This document shows positions 27,282-36,126 of a DNA stretch of 64,000 bases, in pieces. This DNA is from Micromonospora olivasterospora (GTDB lineage Bacteria > Actinomycetota > Actinomycetes > Mycobacteriales > Micromonosporaceae): positions 2,232,001-2,296,000 of the forward strand of contig NZ_VLKE01000001.1 of the NCBI RefSeq assembly GCF_007830265.1, in the 5' to 3' direction. Each line of letters starts with the position of its first letter. The first letter of the stretch is position 1. The notes below the pieces were generated by a model that was not told the DNA's origin, made no database searches, and saw only the letters and a program-made list of their open reading frames with translations. The position numbers and the translations under genes were made by a program.

Positions 27282-27578
27282 ATGCCGACGTATGTCGCCT
27301 TGCTGAACTGGACCGATCAGGGGATCCGAGGCTACAAGGACACCGCGAAGCGCGCCGAGGCCTTCGCCGCAGCGACCCAGAATCTCGGGGCGAAGCTCCT
27401 GAAGATTTACTGGACCGTCGGTCCGTACGACCTCGTGGCCGTCGTCGAGGCGCCCGACGACGAAACCGCCGCCGCGGCGCTCCTGCAGCTCGGCGGAGCG
27501 GGCAACGTCCGTACCGCGACCCTGCGGGCCTTCGATCCGGAGGAGATGGATCGCATCATCGCCAAAACCGCTGGCTAG
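27282..27578 (+). CDS. GYD domain protein
   Basis: A 98-residue protein that is entirely one GYD domain, a small ferredoxin-like beta-alpha fold found as a multimer. MPTYVALLNWTDQGIRGYKD and IYWTVGPYDLVAVVEAPDD are the signature parts. GAAGGA before the ATG sets the start. It has no membrane or signal segment. The biochemical role of the family is unknown. It lies 145 bp before the ECF sigma gene and is probably a separate unit. Confidence 0.85.
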   Translation: MPTYVALLNWTDQGIRGYKDTAKRAEAFAAATQNLGAKLLKIYWTVGPYDLVAVVEAPDDETAAAALLQLGGAGNVRTATLRAFDPEEMDRIIAKTAG

Positions 27579-27654
27579 GGCCTTCCACACGCTGCCTACG
27601 ACAGGTGGGGCGTGCGGCACCTACGGCAGCCCCGGCGGTGCCGTACTCTGGCAC

Positions 27655-27676
27655 GGAACTACTACAGGTCGTCGTT
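27655..27676 (+). promoter_or_regulatory. Candidate ECF-type promoter of the sigma gene
   Basis: GGAACT at 27655-27660 followed by GTCGTCGTT at 27668-27676 resembles the GGAAC / CGTC-type elements used by ECF sigma factors, about 50 bp before the sigma start. The spacing is shorter than the usual 16-17. A second GGAACT with a downstream GTCGG sits at 29176-29194 before the PCuAC gene. Autoregulation is inferred. Confidence 0.3.
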
Positions 27677-27723
27677 TTTGAAGGCGAGCGGCTGCGTGGC
27701 GGGTCCGACGCGGAGGTATCAGG

Positions 27724-28290
27724 GTGACTGATGACGCGGATATCACCCTGTGGGCGCTAGCGGCGGGCCGCGGTGACCGGGACGCGGCGGCCCGGTTTGT
27801 CGGGGCGACTCAGCACTCCGTGCGTCGTTTCCTTGCCGCGTTGATCTCTCCAGCGGAGGCCGACGACCTGGCGCAGGAAACCTATCTGCGGGCGATGCGG
27901 TCGCTGCCGTCGTTCGCCGCACGCTCGTCGGCGCTGACGTGGCTGCTCGTTATCGCCCGGCGGGTCGCTGTCGACCATGTCCGCACGGCATCGGTCCGGC
28001 CCCGCACGGTGCCGATGTCGGACTCCTTCGACATCCCCGATGCCTCGCGTAGCGGGTTCGATCGGCAGGTGGTGTTGGAGCGCCTGATCGCGGCGTTGCC
28101 TGCGGACCGGCGGGAGGCGTTCGTCGCCACGCAGGTCCTGGGGCTGTCCTACGCGGAGGCGGCGGAGGTGTGCGGTTGCCCGGTCGGGACGATCCGCTCC
28201 CGGGTGGCCCGGGCCCGCGCGGACCTCGTTGGCTCGGTGAACTCCCAGCCGGTCGGTCGGCGGCGGGAGCCGGGCGATTCCGCGGGCTGA
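27724..28290 (+). CDS. ECF-family RNA polymerase sigma factor
   Basis: A 188-residue sigma-70 family protein with only regions 2 and 4. Region 2 contains AEADDLAQETYLRAMRSLPS and SALTWLLVIARRVAVDHVR (about 42-90). Region 4 contains LPADRREAFVATQVLGLSYAEAAEV and GTIRSRVARARADL (about 120-170). It starts with GTG at 27724 after GGAGG. The adjacent zinc-finger membrane protein is the expected anti-sigma factor. The genes that follow point to copper or oxidative stress as the regulated response. Confidence 0.93.
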   Translation: MTDDADITLWALAAGRGDRDAAARFVGATQHSVRRFLAALISPAEADDLAQETYLRAMRSLPSFAARSSALTWLLVIARRVAVDHVRTASVRPRTVPMSDSFDIPDASRSGFDRQVVLERLIAALPADRREAFVATQVLGLSYAEAAEVCGCPVGTIRSRVARARADLVGSVNSQPVGRRREPGDSAG

Positions 28291-28371
28291 GCTGGGCCCG
28301 ACCTGCTGCGGAGTGACCCGGAACGCACCGCGTGTGGGAACCAGTCGGGCTGCGGCCGCGACTACCGGTAC

Positions 28372-29130
28372 GTGGGGTGTGAGCAGTGGCGTGAGATTCT
28401 GTCGGCACAACTGGACGGTGAGGCGACCGCCGCCGAGCAGGTCGGGGCCGACGCGCACCTTGACGAGTGCGCCGGCTGCCGCAGCTGGCTGGACCAGGCC
28501 GCGGCGATAACGCGGCGTGCCCGGCTGACCGTCACCGCCCCGGGGCCGGATCTGTCCGACACGATCCTCGCCCTGCCGCCTGGGGCCGCACCCTCCCGCT
28601 GCGGTCTCCGGAAGCGGGTCATGCTCACCCTGCGGGGCCTGCTGGGACTCCTCGGCGCCCTGCAACTGGTGCTCGGGCTGGCGCAGGTCGGCCGGGGGCC
28701 GGCCGGTGGGCACAATCACGCGGGTGTGCTCGGCTCGGGGCATCTGTGGCACGAGTCGGCGGCGTGGAACGTGGCGGTCGGCGCCGGGTTCCTGTTCGTG
28801 GCGGCGCGGCGCACCCGGCCGACGGGGCTGGTGCCCATGTTGAGCGCGTTCGTGGGCACGTTGGTGCTGCTGTCGGTCAACGACCTGCTGACCGGGCGGG
28901 TCGACACGACCCGGCTGGTCAGCCACGGCTTCCTCCTCGCCGGGTACGCGATCGTGGTGGCGCTGTCGTGGTCGCGGCTGCGGCCCGACGGCCCGCAGGC
29001 GCGGGGGCGGGGCGACCGTCCGGGCTGGCGACTGAGCGTCGACGAGCCAACGGAACCGGCACCGGCCCAGCTCCGGCTGCTCCCGCCGCACCCGGGTACG
29101 GCGCAAACCCGCGACCGCCGGGTGGCCTGA
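28372..29130 (+). CDS. Zinc-finger (zf-HC2) membrane anti-sigma factor
   Basis: A 252-residue protein starting with GTG. The N-terminal anti-sigma zinc-binding domain is CEQWREILSAQLDGE followed by HLDECAGC (HxxxCxxC) at about 3-36. Hydrophobic segments follow from about 85 to 205 (LRGLLGLLGALQLVLGLAQV and others), with a histidine-bearing loop (GGHNHAGVLGSGHLWHESAA) that might bind metal. A Pro/Arg-rich tail ends it. It follows the sigma gene by 81 bp. The extended membrane part suggests the signal is sensed in or outside the membrane. Confidence 0.85.
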   Translation: MGCEQWREILSAQLDGEATAAEQVGADAHLDECAGCRSWLDQAAAITRRARLTVTAPGPDLSDTILALPPGAAPSRCGLRKRVMLTLRGLLGLLGALQLVLGLAQVGRGPAGGHNHAGVLGSGHLWHESAAWNVAVGAGFLFVAARRTRPTGLVPMLSAFVGTLVLLSVNDLLTGRVDTTRLVSHGFLLAGYAIVVALSWSRLRPDGPQARGRGDRPGWRLSVDEPTEPAPAQLRLLPPHPGTAQTRDRRVA

Positions 29131-29240
29131 GCCCACCGCCCCACCCAGGGCTGGGATATAAATCACGTTCGTCCCGGAACTTTCCATTTGTCGGGGTCGA
29201 CCAATCACCCGACGGAATCAATCAGCGAAGGGGACCACCC

Positions 29241-29822
29241 ATGCCCCGCACCACCGCCGCCAGCGCCCGTCGTCGCCCGGCAACCCTGCTCGCCGCTGCC
29301 GCGGCCTCCCTCGCGGTCGGCGTCGCCGGCTGCGGCTCGTCGGACGGGCCGCCAGCGCAGCCGAGCCCGTCGGCGTCGGTGTCCTCAAGCGCCGCACAAG
29401 GGGTCCTCGGTATCCGGGACCCGTGGGTGAAGGCCGCCGACAAGGGCATGACCGCGGCGTTCGGCACCCTCGTGAACGACGGCGACACCGACGTGACCAT
29501 CACCGCCGCCACCACCGACGTCTCGCCCATGGAGCTGCACGAGATGACCATGAAGGACGGGAAGATGGTCATGCAGCCCAAGCAGGGCGGCATCATGATC
29601 AAGGCGCACAGCAGCACGACGCTGCAGCCCGGTGGCGAGCACCTGATGCTGATGGGCCTGAAGCAGCCGGTGAAGGCCGGCGACGAGCTGACCTTCGCCC
29701 TCACCTTCGCCGACGGCCGTACGCAGACGTTCACCGCCGTGGCCAAGCCGTTCACCGGCGCGCAGGAGACCTACTCCCCCGGCCACGACCAGCCGACGCC
29801 GAGCATGAGCCCGGCGGCATGA
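29241..29822 (+). CDS. PCu(A)C copper chaperone lipoprotein
   Basis: A 193-residue lipoprotein with a signal peptide ending in the lipobox VAGC (cysteine near residue 31). The PCuAC domain (about 52-170) contains the copper ligands in SPMELHEMTMKDGKMVMQPK (His and Met) and GGEHLMLMGLKQPV (His, Met). These proteins hand Cu(I) to the Cu(A) or Cu(B) site of cytochrome oxidase outside the membrane. Its stop overlaps the next start (ATGA), coupling it to the DyP peroxidase gene. It follows the sigma/anti-sigma pair after a region with a candidate ECF promoter. Confidence 0.9.
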   Translation: MPRTTAASARRRPATLLAAAAASLAVGVAGCGSSDGPPAQPSPSASVSSSAAQGVLGIRDPWVKAADKGMTAAFGTLVNDGDTDVTITAATTDVSPMELHEMTMKDGKMVMQPKQGGIMIKAHSSTTLQPGGEHLMLMGLKQPVKAGDELTFALTFADGRTQTFTAVAKPFTGAQETYSPGHDQPTPSMSPAA

Positions 29823-31039
29823 CTCCCCCCACTCGCCCGGTGAGCAGGCGTGGCCTGCTCACCGGCGGCGCCCTGACTGCGGGTGCGCTCGCCGGCGCCG
29901 CCGCCGTCACCGCCGCCCGCCCCGACGACCCGAAAGCCCGGCCCGCGGACGCGGTGCCGATCGCCGAGGTCGGCACCGCGGTCGAGCCGTTCCACGGGGC
30001 ACGGCAGGCCGGCGTCGCCACCGACCCGCAGGCGCACGCGGCGTTCGTCGCGTTCACCCTCAACCCTGGCACGGACCGGGCCGCGTTGGGTCGGATGTTG
30101 CGCCTGCTGTCCGACGACGCCGCCGGGCTCACCCAGGGCCGCCCGGCGCTGGCCGACACCGAGCCCGAGCTCGGCCTGCTGCCCGCCCGGCTGACTGTCA
30201 CCTTCGGCTTCGGTCCCGGCCTCTACGCCGCCGCCGGTCTCGCCGACCGGCGGCCACCGTCGGTGGCAGACCTACCGCCGTTTCGGATCGATCGGCTCCA
30301 GCCCCGCTGGTCCGGTGGGGACCTGCTGCTGCAGATCTGCGCCGACGACCCGCTCACCGTCGCCCACGCCCAACGCGTTCTGATCAAGGACAGCCGCCCG
30401 TTCGCCACTGTCCGTTGGGTGCAGCAGGGCTTCCGCCGCGCCGCAGGCACCGAACCCGGCCGCACCCAGCGGAACCTGTTCGGCCAACTGGACGGCACCG
30501 CCAACCCCAAGCCGGGCGGGCCGCTCGAGACCGCCGTGTGGGTGCCCGACGGACCGGCCTGGCTGCGGGACAGCACCACCCTGGTCGTCCGCCGGATCAG
30601 CATGAACCTGGAAACCTGGGACCTGCTCGGCCGCGCCGACCGGGAACTCGCCGTCGGCCGGCGCCTCGACACCGGCGCCCCGCTCACCGGCAGCGCCGAG
30701 CACGATCAGCCCGACTTCGCCGCCACCGACCCCGGCGGGCTCACCGTCATCCCCGACTTCTCCCACCTCAGCCGCTCGCACGTCACCGACGGCCGGATGA
30801 GGATCCTGCGCCGCCCCTACAACTACGACGGCACCCCCACGCCCGAGGGGCACGCCGACAGCGGGCTGATCTTCACCTCGTACCAGGCCGACGTCACCCG
30901 ACAGTTCCTGCCCATCCAGCAACGGCTGGCCGAACGTGACCTGCTCAACGAATGGACCACTCCGATCGGCTCCGCCGTCTTCGCCATCCCACCCGGCTGC
31001 CCCGACGGCGGCTGGGTCGGCCAGCAGCTACTCGGCTGA
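29819..31039 (+). CDS. Tat-exported DyP-type haem peroxidase (EfeB-like)
   Basis: A 406-residue peroxidase. The Tat signal SRRGLLTGGALTAGALAG starts at residue 9. The DyP motif GQLDG is at 222-226 with catalytic Asp225. The proximal haem ligand is His321 (LSRSHVTDGR), and the distal Arg lies in RILRRPYNY. It would be folded in the cytoplasm and exported by Tat. Within a copper-chaperone and cytochrome-oxidase-assembly operon it may detoxify peroxide or act on haem. Confidence 0.92.
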   Translation: MTPPTRPVSRRGLLTGGALTAGALAGAAAVTAARPDDPKARPADAVPIAEVGTAVEPFHGARQAGVATDPQAHAAFVAFTLNPGTDRAALGRMLRLLSDDAAGLTQGRPALADTEPELGLLPARLTVTFGFGPGLYAAAGLADRRPPSVADLPPFRIDRLQPRWSGGDLLLQICADDPLTVAHAQRVLIKDSRPFATVRWVQQGFRRAAGTEPGRTQRNLFGQLDGTANPKPGGPLETAVWVPDGPAWLRDSTTLVVRRISMNLETWDLLGRADRELAVGRRLDTGAPLTGSAEHDQPDFAATDPGGLTVIPDFSHLSRSHVTDGRMRILRRPYNYDGTPTPEGHADSGLIFTSYQADVTRQFLPIQQRLAERDLLNEWTTPIGSAVFAIPPGCPDGGWVGQQLLG

Positions 31040-31071
31040 CCACCATCAACCAAAGGGAAGAACCGCCAGTC

Positions 31072-31680
31072 ATGCCCACTCGAATCCGCTGGCTGAGCTG
31101 CGCCGGCCTCGTCGTCGCCGTGCTGGCCGCCATGGCGGTGCTGCTGGCGCCGGCCACGCCCGCCGCCGCGCACAACAGCCTGCAAGCGGCCGACCCGGCC
31201 CGGGACGCTCGTCTCTCCGCCCCGCCGACGGAGATCACCCTGAAATTCCTGCAGAAGCTGGATCCGGCCTTCACCACCATCGTGCTCAGCGACGCCAGCC
31301 AGCGGAAGGTCCCCACCAGCGAACCTGCCGTGAGCGGGGCCACGGGCACGGTGACGATCCGCCAGCCGTTGGCCAACGGCGGCTACACCGTCGCCTACCG
31401 GGTCGTCTCCGCCGACGGGCACCCCGTGCAGGGCTCGTACTCCTTCACCGTGGCCGACCCCGCCGCCAGCGCCAACGCCCCGACCGCCAGTGCCACCCCG
31501 GGCCTGGCCGCCTCTGCCGCCAACACCGGCGCCGGCTCGCCCGCCTCGGTCAGCCCGGCGGCCTCGGCCCGCCGCTCCGACGGCTTCGGCCCGATCCTGC
31601 TGGTGGCCGGCGGGGTCGCCGTCGCGGCCGTCGTCGCCGGGGCCGCGCTGGTGCTGCGTCGCCGCCGCGTGACCTCCTGA
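31072..31680 (+). CDS. copC: CopC-domain copper resistance protein with C-terminal anchor
   Basis: A 202-residue protein: signal peptide to about residue 34 ending AAA, then mature His (HNSLQAADPARDARL), the N-terminal copper ligand of CopC. The beta-sandwich includes ITLKFLQKLDPAFTTIVL and the conserved YRVVSADGHPVQGSYSF with a second His. A Ser/Ala/Pro spacer (about 135-165) leads to one membrane segment (ILLVAGGVAVAAVVAGAALV) and an Arg tail. The anchored form is common in actinobacteria. It follows the peroxidase gene by 32 bp and precedes the CopD-CtaG gene. Confidence 0.9.
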   Translation: MPTRIRWLSCAGLVVAVLAAMAVLLAPATPAAAHNSLQAADPARDARLSAPPTEITLKFLQKLDPAFTTIVLSDASQRKVPTSEPAVSGATGTVTIRQPLANGGYTVAYRVVSADGHPVQGSYSFTVADPAASANAPTASATPGLAASAANTGAGSPASVSPAASARRSDGFGPILLVAGGVAVAAVVAGAALVLRRRRVTS

Positions 31681-31743
31681 CCGAGACCGCGCGGGCTCCG
31701 TGTATTGGTTTCGCCTGCCCTCCACCTGATAGGGGCGATTGAC

Positions 31744-33804
31744 GTGCCAGAAATCCGTTCGGGCCAGGATCGCCCGCACCGTGTCCCGGAAGGCCCTCGC
31801 GCCATCCGGACGTCGGCCGGAGACGACCAAGCCCTAGAGACGCCCGGCGCAAGGATCCACCCCATCGGCCGGATGGGCTCGATCATGGTTCCGGTCGCGG
31901 CTGCGGTGTCGGCCGGGGCGGCACTCGTGTTCGCCTTGCGAGCCGGCGGGGCGCTCGCGGCCGCGATACCCGGCCTGCCGGATCCAGGACCGGTCACCAC
32001 CTGGGCGATGCCCCTGGTCCGACTGCTCGCCGACGCGCTCGCCACGCTGACCGTAGGCATGCTGGTCACGGCGGCGTTCCTGCTACCCGGGGACGGGCCG
32101 AGCGTCTCCCCGCACGGCTGGCTGCTGCTGCGTCGCGCCGGTGCGCTGTCCGCAGGGTGGGCGGTCGCCGCCCTGGCGCTGATCGTACTGACGGTCTCGG
32201 ACCTGCTGGGTGTCCCGCCGCAGCGGCTCGGCGCGGCCACCGTCAACAGCTTCGCGTCGTCGATCTCCCAGGGACGGGCCCTGCTGCTACAGGCCGGGCT
32301 GGCCCTGACCGTGGCGGCGCTGGCCCGGGTGGGCGTGTCCCGCGGGCTCGCCGCCACAGCGGCGGTGCTGGCGCTGATCGCGGTGGCGCCGCCGGCGTTC
32401 ACCGGACACGCGGCGGGGGCCGGCAACCACCAGATCGCGGTCAGTAGCCTCGTCGTGCACGTGCTGGCGGCGGTGCTGTGGATCGGCGGCCTGGCCGCTC
32501 TGCTGATGGTCCGCCGCAGCCGGCACCTCGCCGACGCCGCCAGCCGGTACAGCCGCCTCGCCCTGGGCTGTTTCGCCGCCGTCGCGGTCAGCGGGCTCAC
32601 CAACGCCGCAGTGCGCCTGGGCACCCTGGACCAGCTCTGGCAGACCCGGTACGGGTGGCTGGTGGGCGGCAAGCTCGTCGCGCTGGTGATCCTCGGCGCG
32701 GTCGGCGTCGCGCACCGGTCCCGGGCCCTGCCGGCCCTGCGCGCCGGCCGGCGTGGGGCGTTCGCCCGGCTGGCCGCCGGGGAACTGGTCGTGTTCGCCA
32801 CCACGCTGGGGCTTGCTGTGGCGCTGTCGCGCAGCCCCACTCCGGTGGCGGGCAACCCCGCCGACGCCGACCCGCTGACCGAGCTGCTCGGCTTCCCGAT
32901 GCCCGCCGCCCCCACCCCGGGCAACCTGCTCGGCCAGCCCCTGCCGGACCTGTTCTTCCTCACCCTCACCGCCTGCGGCGCCGCCGGCTACCTTGCCGGC
33001 GTACGGCGGCTGCGCCGGGCAGGGCACCGCTGGCCGATCGCCCGGACCGCCAGCTGGCTCGCCGGCCTGCTGCTGCTCGCCGCGTTCACCGGCCTCGGCG
33101 TCGCCCGCTACGCGTACGCGCTGTTCAGCGTCCACATGGCGCAACACATGGTGCTGTCCATGCTGGTGCCGATCCTGCTCGTCGGCGGCGCCCCGATCAC
33201 CCTCGCGCTGCGCGCCCTGCGCCGCCCGGCCGACCCGCAGGTCCGTGGCGCCCGGGAGTGGCTCCTGCTCACCCTGCACAGCCGGCCCACGAAGCTGCTC
33301 ACCCACCCACTGGTCGCGCTCGGCGTCTACACCGGCAGCCTCTTCGGGCTGTACTTCAGTGACCTGCTCGGCACGCTGATGCGCTCCCACCTCGGCCACC
33401 TCGCCATGCTGGTGCACTTCGTGGTGTCCGGCTACCTGCTGCTCTGGGTGCTCATCGGCGTCGACCCGGGCCGGCCGAGGGTCCCCCACCCGATCCTGGT
33501 GCTCATTCACCTGGCGGCGATGATGGCCCACGGGTTCTTCGGCCTGGTGCTCATGCAGACCACCACCGTCATCGCCCCGGACTGGTACACCGCCGTCCAC
33601 CCCGCCTGGGCCCCGTCACTGCTGGTGGACCAGAACCTGGGCGCGGGCATCGCCTGGGCGTTCGGAGAGATCCCCGCCGCCGTCGTCATGATCCTGCTCG
33701 TACGCCAGTGGATCCGCGCCGACCAGCGGGAGCAGGCCCGTCTCGACCGCGCCGCCGACCGCGCCGAGGCCACCGCAGTCACCGCCCCGCTCAGGCCACG
33801 CTGA
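31744..33804 (+). CDS. CopD-CtaG fusion membrane protein
   Basis: A polytopic protein of about 686 residues. The first half is CopD-like (copper import): SLVVHVLAAVLWIGGLAALL with a His-containing helix, and RYSRLALGCFAAVAVSGLTN. The second half is a caa3_CtaG domain (cytochrome oxidase assembly): YAYALFSVHMAQHMVLSMLV, LVHFVVSGYLLLWVLIGVDP and AHGFFGLVLM, with conserved His. The start is uncertain. GTG 31744 follows AGGGGCG; ATG 31873 begins closer to the first helix but has no ribosome-binding site. With PCuAC and CopC it forms a copper delivery route to oxidase. Confidence 0.88.
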   Translation: MPEIRSGQDRPHRVPEGPRAIRTSAGDDQALETPGARIHPIGRMGSIMVPVAAAVSAGAALVFALRAGGALAAAIPGLPDPGPVTTWAMPLVRLLADALATLTVGMLVTAAFLLPGDGPSVSPHGWLLLRRAGALSAGWAVAALALIVLTVSDLLGVPPQRLGAATVNSFASSISQGRALLLQAGLALTVAALARVGVSRGLAATAAVLALIAVAPPAFTGHAAGAGNHQIAVSSLVVHVLAAVLWIGGLAALLMVRRSRHLADAASRYSRLALGCFAAVAVSGLTNAAVRLGTLDQLWQTRYGWLVGGKLVALVILGAVGVAHRSRALPALRAGRRGAFARLAAGELVVFATTLGLAVALSRSPTPVAGNPADADPLTELLGFPMPAAPTPGNLLGQPLPDLFFLTLTACGAAGYLAGVRRLRRAGHRWPIARTASWLAGLLLLAAFTGLGVARYAYALFSVHMAQHMVLSMLVPILLVGGAPITLALRALRRPADPQVRGAREWLLLTLHSRPTKLLTHPLVALGVYTGSLFGLYFSDLLGTLMRSHLGHLAMLVHFVVSGYLLLWVLIGVDPGRPRVPHPILVLIHLAAMMAHGFFGLVLMQTTTVIAPDWYTAVHPAWAPSLLVDQNLGAGIAWAFGEIPAAVVMILLVRQWIRADQREQARLDRAADRAEATAVTAPLRPR

Positions 33805-33948
33805 TCGTGTACTGCGCGGTGTGCCCTTTCTCGTCGACCTGGAAGTCGAAGAACGCCCGGTACCGGCCGGTGCTCGGCGCGGTCAACCAGAACTTGACCG
33901 CCCCGTCGGCCAGATCCTGCTCCGGGTGCACGTGCACGAACCTGGGCC
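33791..33948 (-). pseudogene. 3' remnant of a secreted copper-locus protein
   Basis: Read on the minus strand this gives RFVHVHPEQDLADGAVKFWL, then TGRYRAFFDFQVDEKGHTAQ and a TGA at 33791. It is the last ~50 residues of an extracytoplasmic beta-rich protein with the FVHVHPE motif often found beside copC/copD. No start or upstream part exists; unrelated sequence begins near 33950. Its end overlaps the copD-ctaG gene by 14 bp, so it was originally a convergent neighbour. Confidence 0.65.
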
Positions 33949-34080
33949 GCGTTTCCGCAGGTCAGGCTCTTGTGATCTCGCGCGCCCGCGATGCTGCTGC
34001 CAGACGCCGGCACCCCGGTGGGAACCAGGCTGCCCGGCGGATCACCGTCGGTGGCACGACACAGGCTTGTCGCGTGGCGT

Positions 34081-35184
34081 CTATCCAACGACCGCCAAGA
34101 AGTCCGAGTAGAACAGGCCCAGGCCGGCCGCCACACAGACGCCGGCCACGATCCAAAACCGGACCACAATATTGACCTCGCTCCATCCGGCCAACTCGAA
34201 GTGGTGGTGCAACGGCACCATCCGGAAGACACGTCTACCGGTGGTCCGGAACGAGACGATCTGGATCACCCAGGTCGTCGTGATGATGACGAAGAGCCCG
34301 CCGATCATGATCGAAAGCAGCGTCGTGCGGGTTGCCACCGCGAGCCCGCCGATCAGGGCGCCGAGCCCGAGCGAGCCCACGTCACCCATGAAGATCCGCG
34401 CCGGGGACGTGTTCCACCACAGGAAGCCCACGCACGCGCCGGCCGCCGCCGCCGCGATCATGGCGATCTCCAGAGGGTCCCGGACCTGATAGCAGTAGTC
34501 GGTCACGCGGGCGTACGCGTCGTCGGCGCACCAGTGCCGGTACTGCCAGAACCCGATCAGTGCGTACGCGCTGAGCACCAGGATCGACGCGCCGGTGGCC
34601 AGGCCGTCGAGGCCGTCGGTGAGGTTCACGCCGTTCGACATCGCCATGATCACGAAGACGATGACCAGGACCGCGCCGACCTTGCCGACGTTCAGCCAGC
34701 TGATGTCGCGGATGAGCGAGATGTGCTCGCTGGCCACGGTCTGGCCGTCCCTGCTCGGCACGTAGAGCGCGGCGATGCCGAACCCGCCGCCGACGAGCGC
34801 CTGGCCGAGCAGCTTGCCTCTGGCGGACAGTCCGTCGGAGTTGCGCCGGCGCACCTTGAGGAGGTCGTCGAAGAAGCCGACCGCGCCGCAGAAGACGAAC
34901 AGCCCGAGCAGCACCAGGGCCGTCATGGTCGGCCGCTCCTGCGCGATCTGCCGCTCGGGCAGGGTGGTCAGGGCGATATGCCCGGCGACGTAGGCGAAGA
35001 CGGTCGCCACAATGAAGACGACGCCGCCCATCGTGGGCGTGCCCTTCTTGCCCTGGTTGCTGGCGAGGCCGATGGATCGGATCGGCTGGCCGGCCTTGAG
35101 GGCGGTGAAGACGCGAATCGCCACCGGCGTGCCGAAAAGGGAGATGATGAACGCGACCGCGGCCGCGACGATGACCGCCCTCAC
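34081..35184 (-). CDS. mraY: Phospho-N-acetylmuramoyl-pentapeptide transferase
   Basis: A 367-residue, ten-helix enzyme that transfers phospho-MurNAc-pentapeptide to undecaprenyl phosphate, making lipid I at the cytoplasmic membrane. Active-site motifs are complete: FFDDLLK (104-110), NLTDGLDGL (187-195), FMGDVGSL (265-272) and [11 protein letters not shown] (325-335). GTG start at 35184 follows GGAGG. It is not in a mur/fts cluster; neighbours are copper and sugar genes. It could be a second copy, for example an inhibitor-tolerant one, or the genome may have split its cell-wall cluster. The window cannot decide. Confidence 0.93.
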   Translation of the reverse strand: MRAVIVAAAVAFIISLFGTPVAIRVFTALKAGQPIRSIGLASNQGKKGTPTMGGVVFIVATVFAYVAGHIALTTLPERQIAQERPTMTALVLLGLFVFCGAVGFFDDLLKVRRRNSDGLSARGKLLGQALVGGGFGIAALYVPSRDGQTVASEHISLIRDISWLNVGKVGAVLVIVFVIMAMSNGVNLTDGLDGLATGASILVLSAYALIGFWQYRHWCADDAYARVTDYCYQVRDPLEIAMIAAAAAGACVGFLWWNTSPARIFMGDVGSLGLGALIGGLAVATRTTLLSIMIGGLFVIITTTWVIQIVSFRTTGRRVFRMVPLHHHFELAGWSEVNIVVRFWIVAGVCVAAGLGLFYSDFLAVVG

Positions 35185-35402
35185 GGGCGAACCTCCACGA
35201 GATCCGGATTTCTCACGGCGTCCCCACCGAGCTTCCGGATCGGCGCCTGACGTATCGACCTGAGCAGGCCGTGTAGATAATCCTCAGCGAAGTCATCGAT
35301 CACGAGACACGAGCTTGCCACCCGACGGCGAGCGGAACACCCCTGGACCTCACAGCGCGTGGTTCGTAACTCGCCGACACGCACCGACGACGATCTCGCA
35401 GG

Positions 35403-36095
35403 CTAGCTCACCCCGACGATGAGCTCGTAGCGGTCGCCGCGGTAGATGGAGATGGTGTCCTCGACGATCAGGCCGTCGGTCTGCTTGCTGCTCGACCTGG
35501 CCTTGATGCAGGGGATGGCTTGCGGGTCGATGCCGAGCAGCTTGGCCTCCTCGGCGCTGGCCATGACTGCGGTGATCCGCAGCTCGGCGCGCGACAGCTC
35601 GACGTCGAACCGCTTCCGGAGCAGCTCGTAGAGCGAGCCCTCGAGGTTGAGGCCGAGGATGCCCGGGAACTGATCGGCCCGCAGCACCGAGTATTCGAGG
35701 CAGAGCGGGGTGCCGTCGCCGAAGCGCAGCCGGGTCAGGCTGATGACCTGCTCGCCCTCCTCGATCTCCAGCCGTTCGGCCACCTCCTTGCCGGCCCGGT
35801 TGAGGCCGGCCGAGAGGACCTCCGTGCGGGCGGACATCCCGGCGGCGCGCATCGACTCGGTGAAGGAGGCGAGCACGAACTTCGAGACCGTGGGCTGGGC
35901 CACGAAGGTGCCCCGGCCACGGATGCCGATGACGCGCTTAGCGTCGATCAGGACCTGCAGCGCGCGGCGTACGGTCATCGCCGAGACGTCGAAGTCCTTG
36001 GCGAGTTGCTGTTCGCTCGGCAGCCGCTCCCCGGGGGTCATGTCGGCGATCCGCTGGGACAGGTCCTGCAACACGGCTTCGTACTTCGCGGGCAT
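35403..36095 (-). CDS. GntR-family (HutC/UTRA) regulator of the amino-sugar locus
   Basis: A 230-residue repressor with a winged helix at about 6-70 (ERLPSEQQLAKDFDVSAMTV, GIRGRGTFV) and a UTRA effector domain (about 90-228; GTPLCLEYSVLRADQFPGIL). It is last in the minus-strand operon kinase-nanE-gntR, 31 bp after nanE. The UTRA domain usually binds a phosphorylated sugar, so the inducer is probably an intermediate of this pathway. Palindromes between the two divergent halves of the locus (37840-37860) are candidate operators. Confidence 0.92.
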   Translation of the reverse strand: MPAKYEAVLQDLSQRIADMTPGERLPSEQQLAKDFDVSAMTVRRALQVLIDAKRVIGIRGRGTFVAQPTVSKFVLASFTESMRAAGMSARTEVLSAGLNRAGKEVAERLEIEEGEQVISLTRLRFGDGTPLCLEYSVLRADQFPGILGLNLEGSLYELLRKRFDVELSRAELRITAVMASAEEAKLLGIDPQAIPCIKARSSSKQTDGLIVEDTISIYRGDRYELIVGVS

Positions 36096-36126
36096 GGCCT
36101 CTCCGGTCAGGTCCTCCAGGAATTCC

